Shown: positions 8,603 through 16,586 of the stretch, piece by piece
Position numbering within the stretch: the stretch's first letter is position 1
How the letters are laid out: every line of letters begins with the position of its first letter
Assembly (NCBI GenBank): GCA_026184775.1
Contig: JANCYW010000012.1
Span: 62,001 to 126,000, forward strand
Source: Cyanidium caldarium
Lineage: Eukaryota; Rhodophyta; Bangiophyceae; Cyanidiales; Cyanidiaceae
Reading direction: 5' to 3'
Length of the DNA: 64,000 nt
The notes under the pieces: model-generated
The model's database searches: none
The model's input: only the letters and a program-made list of their open reading frames with translations
Told to the model about the DNA's origin: nothing
Position numbers and translations under genes: made by a program

Positions 8603-10093
8603 ATGGCCCGGGCGCGTCGATCGCTCCACAGGGTGACACCTGCCAATGGGGATACTTCAGTGTCACTCGGCGACGGGAATTTATGGTCGGAATGGGCAGT
8701 GCATAAGCGGCGACGGACGGGCCGCCGAGTCGAGTCGGTGCCCACCGACACCACCAAAGAGGCGTCCGTTTCTCCCGAGGGCCATCCGACTGGCGCGCCG
8801 CAGTCGGTGCGAGAGGCCGCGCGGCGATTGGCCCTCGATGGCACGGATCTGCCCGACGCAGTCTCTCTCTCGCAGCACTCGGTATCCGATCACCTACCGG
8901 CCGGCCGCGAATCGGAATACCGCCAGCTGCGACTGCGGCTCGATGCACTCGCCACCGAGGGCCTAGCCTCCTCCTCCTCGGTGGCGATTTACGTGTGCGG
9001 ATTGCCCGGCTCCGGCAAGACGCACGTGGTGGAGGCGGTGGCGAGCGCGCTGGCCCACCGCATCCACTTTGTGCGCCTCAACTGCGCCAGCATCACCGAC
9101 AACAAACAGATGCTGTCGACGCTCATCGACCGCGTCGATGTCAACGCCCGCAAACCCACCTCCCGATCGTTGGAGCCCTCCTGGAGCGCCCTCCGCCGAC
9201 GCATCGAATCGCATCCGCGCCCGGTCTGCTTCCTCCTGGACGAGATCGACCTGCTGCTCCGTTGCACGACGCGCAGCCTGCTGGTGTACTCGCTGTTCGA
9301 GATGCCGCGTACGTGCCCGCAACGCTGTGCGATGGTGGGCATCGCCAACGCGCTTGACCTGCCGGAGCGCCTGCTGCCGTGGCTGCGCCTCGCCGACTGC
9401 ATGCCGCAGGTGGTATGCTTCGCGCCGTACACCGCCGCGCAGCTGGTCACCATCGTGCACCAGCGATTGGGTACCGATCACCCCACTGTTGTCGCCTCCA
9501 GCGTTCCACAGCCGTGGTTGTCGGAGGCAGCGATCGAACTGGCCGCCCGCAAAGTGGCCACCGCGTACGGCGGCGATATGCGGGCCATGCTCGATGCCTG
9601 CCGCAACGTGCTGCTGGCATCTGCCGACTCCTCCGATGCCTCCGTACCCGCCACCCCCAGCACCCAACTGGCCCACATGGCGCGCACGCTGGCCGACAAG
9701 GGCGGCGTATCGGCGGCCGTCGACGCTATCCGCAGTCTGCCGCTGCAACAGCAACTGGTGCTGTGCGCGCTGGTGGACGACGCTGCCGCCTTCGTCGGCG
9801 GTGGCAGCATCCATCGCACCGACACGCTCGCCCGCCTCCACGCCCATCTCACGCGCCTGTGCAAGCGCGTGCGCCTGCCGCCGGTGCAGCCGTCGACGCT
9901 GTTCGAAATGTGCAGCACGTCGTTGGCGCATCACGGCCTGGTGCAGGTGCGCGCGGCGGCAGCTCGTGGACGCGGCGCCCACCGCGTCGCCCCGATTCAC
10001 ACCGCTCGCGTGCGCCTCTGCGTGCCGCCCGACGACGTGCATCACGCGCTGCACGGCATCTCGTTCTTCAAACCCCTATTGCCCAGCCGGTAA
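8603..10093 (+). CDS. CDC6: CDC6 replication licensing ATPase
   Basis: CDC6 is the AAA+ protein that joins ORC at origins and helps load the MCM2-7 helicase in G1. From the ATG at 8603 it is 496 residues, a normal CDC6 length; the frame is open to 8135, but that leader is Arg-rich and overlaps the divergent gene. Visible motifs are Walker A GLPGSGKT, Walker B CFLLDEIDLLL, a sensor-1 region (MVGIANALDLPERLLP), and a lid helix GGDMRAMLDACR. A C-terminal winged helix begins LPLQQQLVLCAL, as in CDC6 (LPLQQKLLLCSL-like) rather than ORC1. The basic N terminus (HKRRRTGRR) could be a nuclear signal. No BAH domain is present, which also argues against ORC1. Confidence 0.85.
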   Translation: MARARRSLHRVTPANGDTSVSLGDGNLWSEWAVHKRRRTGRRVESVPTDTTKEASVSPEGHPTGAPQSVREAARRLALDGTDLPDAVSLSQHSVSDHLPAGRESEYRQLRLRLDALATEGLASSSSVAIYVCGLPGSGKTHVVEAVASALAHRIHFVRLNCASITDNKQMLSTLIDRVDVNARKPTSRSLEPSWSALRRRIESHPRPVCFLLDEIDLLLRCTTRSLLVYSLFEMPRTCPQRCAMVGIANALDLPERLLPWLRLADCMPQVVCFAPYTAAQLVTIVHQRLGTDHPTVVASSVPQPWLSEAAIELAARKVATAYGGDMRAMLDACRNVLLASADSSDASVPATPSTQLAHMARTLADKGGVSAAVDAIRSLPLQQQLVLCALVDDAAAFVGGGSIHRTDTLARLHAHLTRLCKRVRLPPVQPSTLFEMCSTSLAHHGLVQVRAAAARGRGAHRVAPIHTARVRLCVPPDDVHHALHGISFFKPLLPSR

Positions 10094-10159
10094 GAGCCGA
10101 ATATCCTAGTGGTGGGTGAATGCGCTCCGCCCGATGCGCCTCCCCTTCAACACATTCAT

Positions 10160-12604
10160 TCACATCCGTTCGTACATCGTCTTCCACGTTTGGGCGGCGC
10201 GGGCGTGGGCGTGCGCGTGGGCGGCCGCGCACCGTCGCATCTCGGCGCGCAGCTCCTCGTGGATCTGAGCGCGGAAACGGCGCAACTCGGCTCCGAACAC
10301 CGACGACACCCGTTCGTAGTGCTTGCGCGCCAGGGCCAGCTGCGCCTCGGCCGCGCGCTCGTCTCGCGCCGCCGGATGATCCAGCAGCGCGCCCAGCAGC
10401 TGCCGTGAGGTCGGCGGGGATGCGGCGTCGTCGTCATCGTTGCCGCTGCTGGGCGGTGGCGGCGAGGCCGGCACGCCGGCCGGCAAGCGCTGCAGCCACT
10501 GCTCCAGCCGGTCGCGCGCTCGCAACCATCGCTCCAGCGCATGCAGGTAAAGGCTCTGGGATTCGGCGTATTCCTGCAGGGCACGTTGCAGGCCGCGCGC
10601 CAGACACGACCAATCGAACAGACACTCCTGCAGCGATGTCCACGTCCACACCGTGCGCGACGCCGGGGCGGTTGCGGGGAGGGCTGTGTCGCGACCACGC
10701 GAAATGCTCGCCTCCGACTCCGTCTCGCTTTCGGGGCGGGGATGGCCGGCGCTTGGTGCGCCAAAAAGAGACGCCTCCAGCAGCAGACACTCCGCCAACG
10801 ATTGCAACGCGCCGGCCAAAACGTTCGGGGCAGACCGTCCCGCCCGCACTTGCCCCTCTTCCGGCTCGACGGCGGCGGCACGTTCCACGGGCGGCTCCAC
10901 CGCGGCCAACGCCGTAAACGACGCGGCCGCCTCGCCGCGCTGCCCGGCCCATTCCATTCCCGTCCGCGTCACCGCCGCCAGCTCCTCCACCAGCGCCAAG
11001 GTCGTCTCGTGCAGACGCTGCGCGTACCGCTGCAATCGGCGTTGTCGCTCCTCCTGCACGCGCTGCTGCTCATCCATCACGCCGCCGCCGTAATACGTGT
11101 GCTCCGCGGCGCCGTTGCCTGCCAACAGGCGGTTGATCGAGCGGTCGAGGCGTTTGCGCGCTTTCCACAAACCGTGTGTGGCCCACTGCAGATACGAGCG
11201 CGATGCCGTGCCCGCTAGCGCCGCACCCGGATCGGCAGCACCAGCCGTGTGGGCACCTCTCACGGTACTGTCCATCGCCACCTCCTCACGGAGCGCTTCG
11301 TTCGCCTCGTCCAGCACCGCCTCGATCTGTCGCCCGTCCTGGCAAGCACGCAGACGCGCCCACACCGCGTCCCCGAAGCAGCCCAGGAACGCGTGCAGTT
11401 GGCGATCCCTCTGCAACACCGGATGCGCCAACACCCGCAGCAAGAAACGCTCCAGACGTCGCCGCTGCCGCTCCAGATACAGGTCGGCGGTGCTGGTGTA
11501 GCGTTCGAGCCAGCGGGGAGCGTCGGGCAACGCGGGTACGATGCACACCGGATGCGTGGCCACCAGGCGCTGCTCCAACCAGGCGAAATCAGAATAATGA
11601 CGACGCACCGATGCCAATTCAACGGACGTGGCCGTCGCCGTGGCGACGGCGTCCCAGAGCGGTGCGCCGCTCGCCAGCGACTCCAGGAGGGTACGCGCCA
11701 CCTCCACCCGCAGACCGTCGCTCTCGACGCCGCTCGATGGAGACATCTCTTCCATGTTCTCTGTGCTCGATGACGGTTCCTGCGGTCTGGTCTGCATTGG
11801 ATGTTGTCGCTGGCGCTGCATGCGCTCCAGCGCCGTATCCCGCACCACGACGCCCCAGCGCTGCATCCGATCGATGGTGCGTCGAGCAACACGCCGGTCC
11901 TTGGCCGCCACCGGAATCAGCGCTTTGGACTCGTCCGGCAATGACGCACCCGCAGCGGTCACTGTGTAGTCGTCGCCGGCATCTCTACTCTGGTGAGCGC
12001 CCTCATCTGCAGCTTCCGCACCGTCGGCTGACGTATCTACCGCGCTGCACGGCGACTCCCGCCCGAATACGTGCCGGCTCCTGTCGTGCTCACCATCAAC
12101 TGCCCGACTCTTCGTTTTCGACGGCGGCCGTTCCAACACGGCTGCGCTGGTACGTCCCGCCCTCAACGCGTCGCCCTCTGAACCCTGCCTCCCCGCCTCC
12201 TCATCCTCCTCCTCCCGCGGATGCAGCAGCGGATCGTGCACCGCCTCCTCCACCTCTGCAGACGCCGTCTGTCGCCGCAGTCCCGCAGCAAACACTCTCT
12301 CACTGCCGTCCGCATCACTCCACACACAGTCACCACCTCTCCCGCGCACGCTATCTCTCCATTCGCCTCCGCTCCCAGCCTCCCGTTCGCCGGTCAGCAG
12401 CCGCTCCAGGTGCGTGCCCCAGGTGCCTCGCCCGGCTTCACGCGACTCGGCCACCTGCAGCGCCGTGTCCCGCCAGCGGCTCGCCAGTGGCGCCGCTGTG
12501 AATGTGTCTGGCTCGCCTTCCCCCTCTTCACGGGACCTCATGGCGTCCTCATCGGCTGCCCCGCGCTCATCCCTCACCGAAGCGAGTACGACTCGCCGTC
12601 CCAT
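10160..12604 (-). CDS. Sorting nexin with PX and probable BAR domains
   Basis: SNX-BAR proteins bind phosphoinositides on endosomes and bend membranes for retromer-type recycling. Of 814 residues, the first ~300 are acidic, Ser/Glu-rich and disordered. The PX domain is at about 305-410: RRHYSDFAWLEQRL, the PALPD Pro-rich loop, and LERQRRRLERFLLRVLAHPVL leading into a final helix (LHAFLGCF). Residues ~470-800 are long amphipathic helices rich in Gln, Arg and Glu, consistent with a BAR coiled coil. The length of the disordered N terminus is unusual. It is assigned to the SNX1/2/Vps5 or SNX4 groups only as a class. Confidence 0.85.
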   Translation of the reverse strand: MGRRVVLASVRDERGAADEDAMRSREEGEGEPDTFTAAPLASRWRDTALQVAESREAGRGTWGTHLERLLTGEREAGSGGEWRDSVRGRGGDCVWSDADGSERVFAAGLRRQTASAEVEEAVHDPLLHPREEEDEEAGRQGSEGDALRAGRTSAAVLERPPSKTKSRAVDGEHDRSRHVFGRESPCSAVDTSADGAEAADEGAHQSRDAGDDYTVTAAGASLPDESKALIPVAAKDRRVARRTIDRMQRWGVVVRDTALERMQRQRQHPMQTRPQEPSSSTENMEEMSPSSGVESDGLRVEVARTLLESLASGAPLWDAVATATATSVELASVRRHYSDFAWLEQRLVATHPVCIVPALPDAPRWLERYTSTADLYLERQRRRLERFLLRVLAHPVLQRDRQLHAFLGCFGDAVWARLRACQDGRQIEAVLDEANEALREEVAMDSTVRGAHTAGAADPGAALAGTASRSYLQWATHGLWKARKRLDRSINRLLAGNGAAEHTYYGGGVMDEQQRVQEERQRRLQRYAQRLHETTLALVEELAAVTRTGMEWAGQRGEAAASFTALAAVEPPVERAAAVEPEEGQVRAGRSAPNVLAGALQSLAECLLLEASLFGAPSAGHPRPESETESEASISRGRDTALPATAPASRTVWTWTSLQECLFDWSCLARGLQRALQEYAESQSLYLHALERWLRARDRLEQWLQRLPAGVPASPPPPSSGNDDDDAASPPTSRQLLGALLDHPAARDERAAEAQLALARKHYERVSSVFGAELRRFRAQIHEELRAEMRRCAAAHAHAHARAAQTWKTMYERM
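12582..12596. promoter_or_regulatory. 15-bp palindrome near divergent starts
   Basis: GCGAGTACGACTCGC (6-bp arms, 3-bp centre) lies at the 5' end of the sorting nexin frame, about 160 bp before the GPN1 start. It shares the GAGTACGAC core with the palindrome upstream of CDC6. It also falls within the first codons of the nexin if the chosen start is right. Confidence 0.3.
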
Positions 12605-12755
12605 CGGCTGCGCGCCGGTGCGCGCCCCTCCACGCGGAGCACGGAGACGGCTGCAGCGTTGCCGTGGGCCTCGTCGAGACGCCTACCATGAAGTTGTCCA
12701 CGGATACACCGTCATACCAACGCTTTATCAGATAGCTTTTCACGAAATCATCGTC

Positions 12756-13874
12756 ATGACCTCCAAGCCGACGGTGTGTTTGGTGGTGGGCATGGCCGGC
12801 AGCGGCAAGAGCACCTTGTTGTGGCGGGTGCTGCAGCGGCCGCCGCCGGGCACCAAGGCGGCACGGGACGTAGGCAGACGGCTCGCGGTCAATTTAGATC
12901 CCGCAGTGCTGCAGACTCCGTACCAGCCTGACTTGGATATCCGCGACAGCATCAAGTACCGCGAGGTGATGCGGCAGTATCGGTTGGGGCCGAACGGCGC
13001 CATCCTGACCAGCCTCAACCTGTTCGCCGCCCGCTTTGACACCGCGTTGGAGTGGATGGAGAAGCAGACGGAATCGGCGGCTGACGTGCCGCCGGCCACC
13101 ATCTTCGTGGACACGCCCGGACAGATCGAGGTGTTCACGTGGTCGGCGTCGGGCACCATCGTGACCGAGTCGCTGGCGGCGGCCGCCGAGCTGCCCACGG
13201 TGCTGCTGTTCGTGCTGGACATGCCGCGCTGCGTCTCCAACGCGCTCACTTTTACCAGCAACATGTTGTATGCCTGCTCGATGCTGTACAAGACGCGTCT
13301 GCCGCTCGTGCTGGTGCTCAACAAGTGCGATTGCGTGAGCGAGGCCGAGGCCGCCGCCCTGTCGGAGTGGATGCGGGATTTCGAGGCCTTCGACGCGGCC
13401 GTCGAAGCGCAACAACAACCGTCCGGTGATGAGCGCCTGGCGCACAGCGGCGATTACGCGTTGAGTTTCTCGCGGAGCATGGCATTGGCGCTGAGCGAGT
13501 TTTATCGGGAGATCCACGTCGCGGTGTTCAGCGCGGTCACCGGCGAGGGCATGCCGCAACTGCTGCAGGCCATCCAGCGGGCGCGGGAGGAATACGAACA
13601 GGGCGAGTACCTGCAGGAGGTGCGGCAGCGCAAGGCGGAACGAGCAGCGCGGGAGGCGGCGCGCATCGCTGCCGAACGGAGCAAGTACCACCGCGACACC
13701 GATGCGGACGGGGCGGAAGGGGGACAGGACGCGGCGGCGACCGTGGAAACCGCGGCCACGTCGAGCACGGCCCGGACACGCATCGCTGAACGTCTGCGAC
13801 GATTGCGCGAAGGGAATGCAGGCGCGGCCGACGACGATGTGGATGAGGTGTCGCGAGGCGTCCGACAGCTCTGA
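12756..13874 (+). CDS. GPN1: GPN-loop GTPase GPN1
   Basis: GPN1 (XAB1/Npa3) is an essential GTPase for cytoplasmic assembly and nuclear import of RNA polymerase II. The 372-residue protein matches the family's size. It has the P-loop GMAGSGKST, the defining GPN insertion in YRLGPNGAILTSLNLF, the switch/G3 segment FVDTPGQIEVF, the G4 motif LNKCD, and the C-terminal charged coil typical of GPN1 but not GPN2/3 (REEYEQGEYLQEVRQRKAERA). The frame runs open from 12414, but MTSKPTVCLVVG at 12756 is the family start. Confidence 0.92.
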   Translation: MTSKPTVCLVVGMAGSGKSTLLWRVLQRPPPGTKAARDVGRRLAVNLDPAVLQTPYQPDLDIRDSIKYREVMRQYRLGPNGAILTSLNLFAARFDTALEWMEKQTESAADVPPATIFVDTPGQIEVFTWSASGTIVTESLAAAAELPTVLLFVLDMPRCVSNALTFTSNMLYACSMLYKTRLPLVLVLNKCDCVSEAEAAALSEWMRDFEAFDAAVEAQQQPSGDERLAHSGDYALSFSRSMALALSEFYREIHVAVFSAVTGEGMPQLLQAIQRAREEYEQGEYLQEVRQRKAERAAREAARIAAERSKYHRDTDADGAEGGQDAAATVETAATSSTARTRIAERLRRLREGNAGAADDDVDEVSRGVRQL

Positions 13875-13896
13875 ATAGGGAGTGCAGGCAATGCGT

Positions 13897-15960
13897 TTAC
13901 ACGGGTGGCGCCTCTGCGAAGTCGTCATCCAGCTCGTGTTCCGCATCGACATTCTCGTCGTCGTCGTCGTCTTCGTATCCGTGCGCGGCGGGGAGTGCTT
14001 GCGGCGGCGCGCGGGATACGGGCAGGCGGGCGGCACGCTTCACAGAGTCGGCTGCGTGGTCCACTGTGTCTCTCTCGGGTAGCGAGGCCATCCCCGATTT
14101 GACGCTTTCCAACTCTGCATTCTCGCCGGTCGGGGCGCTGGCGCCGGCTTTGCGACGCCGCTGCAACTGTCGCAAGTAGGCGTCGATGCTGCGCTGAGAG
14201 GTCACCGCCGCGTTATGCGCCGCCAACGGTTGCGCGGCCACGGTCTGCCTGTCGTCCGCGGGATGCCCGTCGGTGTCGCCCGCGAACAGACTGTCACCGC
14301 GATGGCCGTAATTGGCGGCAGCGGCCACCAACCGGAACGCCGCTCGCTGCTTGAGCGTGCGCTGGCTGGGCGTGCACGGTCCGGCCCTGCTCAGCGTTTC
14401 CATGGCGGCTCGCACGCGCGCCTGGTCGGGTGCAGCATCCGCGTCGTGGTGATGTTCGGTGTTGGATGCGCGGTTGGCAGTCGCCGCGTCCGCGGCTGGC
14501 AGCGGGTGTTTGCGCGGACGCCCGCGCGGGCGCTTCACAGGCGCGACCGCGGGATCGTTCGAGGTGGCGGCAGTGGAACGGCTTCCCCGTCCTGAAGATG
14601 TGATCCGCGGCGGATCTATGGAGTGTTTGCGCGGACGTCCGCGCGGCCGCCTCACGGGCACCGCTGAGGCATCGGTCGAGATGGCGGCTGCAGAACTGCC
14701 TCCCTGTGTTGGGAGCACAACGTGTGACGGGTCCACCGGGTGCTTGTGCGGACGCCCGGGCGGCCGTTTGGCAGGCAATACGAGCGACGCCTCTGTGGCG
14801 GTCGGATATGCATAGGCGGCGGGCAGCGGTGCCAAGGCGAGGTCGTCGTCAGCATTGCCCGCACCGGCTACCTGCTTAAAGTCGCCGTGGGCGTCGGTGT
14901 CGAGCATAGGGCGGTGATGCGGCGGCATCGGCTCCACGGCAGCGACGGGATGTTTCCGCGGACGTCCCCGGGGACGTTTCGGTGCCGCCGCGCCATGGTC
15001 GTTTTCTCCTTTGCGCGGATACTTGCACGGGCGGCCTGGGCGGCGTGATGGCTGCGACTCGGCACCCTCAGAATCCTCTTTGCGAGGGTACTTGCGGGGA
15101 CGGCCGCGCCGGCGTCTCGGCGGTGATAGCGGCTCCACCGCTTCACTGCCGTGGACGTGGCTCGGGGCGCTGAGGCTGGTGGGGCGCGCCAACGAATCCG
15201 GCCGCGCCTGCCCAAAAATGGCGTCTGGGTGATGGAACCGGAGTCGCACGAGCTGCTCCACCAATCGCCGCGCCTCCCGAGACAGTCCGGGTGGCAATGC
15301 GGCAGCGGCACCCCGCCAGCGCGCTTCCGACGCGTCGTTGCCTCCGACGGCACGAGCGTTTTGGGAGTGCCGGAACGATTGCTCGGCGGTCTCTGTCATC
15401 GCCGCTGCAGTCGGCTGTGATGCAATAGCAGAGGCGTGTGCGCCGTCGGCGTGCCCATCGTCCACCGGTTGGTCGCTGACCGCATCCTCACTTCCGGCGG
15501 CGAGCTGAAGACGCTCATAGAGCGTGCGGAACGCCTTCATCAACACCGCTCGCCACTCCAGCGGAAACGCCGTCGCCCGACCCTGATTCACTGCCCGAAA
15601 CTGTTGCACCGTCTGCGCATCCCACCCGGCCGTCTCCATATTCTCCGCGTCTACCTCGCCCACCAGCCGATACCGCGAGCCGGATTCCGTCGTCAGGATC
15701 GTCGTCGCTCGCCCGTCGGTGCGCACGTCCACCACCACCGACGTCTGCCACAAGGCCTGATCGGCCACAGCTCCATCCCCGGGATCGCCCCGCTGCCGTT
15801 CGGCCGTCTGGCGCACACCCCACGCCGTGAACCCGAAATACCCCGCACCGCCCACACGCTCGCCCAGCAGCTGCAATTCATTGCGCTCACCGCTCGCGTC
15901 GCGGGACAATACTGGCTCGATGAACCAGTCAAAGAGGCACGTGGCGTCTTCGTCGCCCAT
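13897..15960 (-). CDS. AT-hook protein with N-terminal SANTA-like domain (KNL2/Mis18BP1-type candidate)
   Basis: From the Met of MGDEDATCLFDWF it is 687 residues. Residues ~8-155 follow the SANTA domain plan: an opening L-x-DW-x-I/L strand (LFDWFIEPVL), a Trp-Ser turn (LWQTSVVVDV), the TxSGSxYxLxG segment (TTESGSRYRLVGE) and a closing hydrophobic-Pro-x-x-Trp (FPLEWRAVL). SANTA domains occur in KNL2/M18BP1, which direct CENP-A deposition. The middle carries six AT-hooks (RRRGRPRKYP, RRPGRPCKYP, KRPRGRPRKHP, KRPPGRPHKHP, RRPRGRPRKHS, KRPRGRPRKHP), suggesting minor-groove AT binding. The C terminus is acidic (YEDDDDDENVDAEHELDDD). No SANT/Myb domain was seen. The gap to the GPN1 stop is only 22 bp. 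The SANTA call is by pattern only. Confidence 0.65.
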   Translation of the reverse strand: MGDEDATCLFDWFIEPVLSRDASGERNELQLLGERVGGAGYFGFTAWGVRQTAERQRGDPGDGAVADQALWQTSVVVDVRTDGRATTILTTESGSRYRLVGEVDAENMETAGWDAQTVQQFRAVNQGRATAFPLEWRAVLMKAFRTLYERLQLAAGSEDAVSDQPVDDGHADGAHASAIASQPTAAAMTETAEQSFRHSQNARAVGGNDASEARWRGAAAALPPGLSREARRLVEQLVRLRFHHPDAIFGQARPDSLARPTSLSAPSHVHGSEAVEPLSPPRRRRGRPRKYPRKEDSEGAESQPSRRPGRPCKYPRKGENDHGAAAPKRPRGRPRKHPVAAVEPMPPHHRPMLDTDAHGDFKQVAGAGNADDDLALAPLPAAYAYPTATEASLVLPAKRPPGRPHKHPVDPSHVVLPTQGGSSAAAISTDASAVPVRRPRGRPRKHSIDPPRITSSGRGSRSTAATSNDPAVAPVKRPRGRPRKHPLPAADAATANRASNTEHHHDADAAPDQARVRAAMETLSRAGPCTPSQRTLKQRAAFRLVAAAANYGHRGDSLFAGDTDGHPADDRQTVAAQPLAAHNAAVTSQRSIDAYLRQLQRRRKAGASAPTGENAELESVKSGMASLPERDTVDHAADSVKRAARLPVSRAPPQALPAAHGYEDDDDDENVDAEHELDDDFAEAPPV

Positions 15961-16586
15961 TTTGACACCACCTAGTGGAAACGAACCTTGCGTCAAGCAC
16001 GGAGGTGCGCACAGCGAAAACAGCGCACGTACCCGCGAGACGGGGCATCGACGCGCCCAATTTCGATTTGGGAGGTGCGCGCGCGGGTTCGCGCCAAATC
16101 GAAAGAAATATGGGGCAACATGAGACATCGAGCAGAGCAGCAGACCGGTGCATGGCGCCGCCCGCTGAACCCGACACGCCTACGGGAGCACCGCGTTTCC
16201 GAAACGTGCATCCAACCCAGTGCCCCGCAGCGAGAGCTTCAGACACTGCCGAAACGGTCGGCGACAAGTCTCTCAGCACCACCAGACTTCTCCTCGGGAT
16301 ATTTCTCACCACCACTCCACGCCCCCTCGCCCTCCTCATCAGCTCCCTCCACGTTGCACCTTGGCAACAAGTCGCTCCCTCGTGCCCCGTCTCGTCGCCC
16401 GGACATTCCCGCCTCCGGTCGGCGTTAATGCAGGCGACTCGATCGCTTCCGCCGGGCGCCCTCGTGTGTGTGTGTGTGTGTGGAGCACGATTCAGTCATC
16501 AGACGACGCCCTGGACGCCTCCACCCTGCCGTCACCCTAACGTAATTCGTGACCGCGCCGTTCGCCTGGTGGCACTTGGTACCCTC
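15961..16586. other. Intergenic, divergent promoter with GT repeat
   Basis: This 626-base spacer lies between the AT-hook gene and the thiolase. It is open in the thiolase frame, but the translation is not conserved in type. It holds a (GT)n tract at 16464-16482 and nothing else recognisable. Confidence 0.5.
16464..16482 (+). repeat. (GT)n dinucleotide repeat
   Basis: An uninterrupted GT tract of about 19 bases lies roughly 100 bp upstream of the thiolase start. Alternating purine-pyrimidine DNA of this kind is a common neutral promoter microsatellite. Confidence 0.9.

Noticed and set aside
8963-10054. A 363-codon minus-strand frame opposite CDC6.
   Set aside because: Antisense shadow; CDC6 Walker motifs lie on the plus strand.
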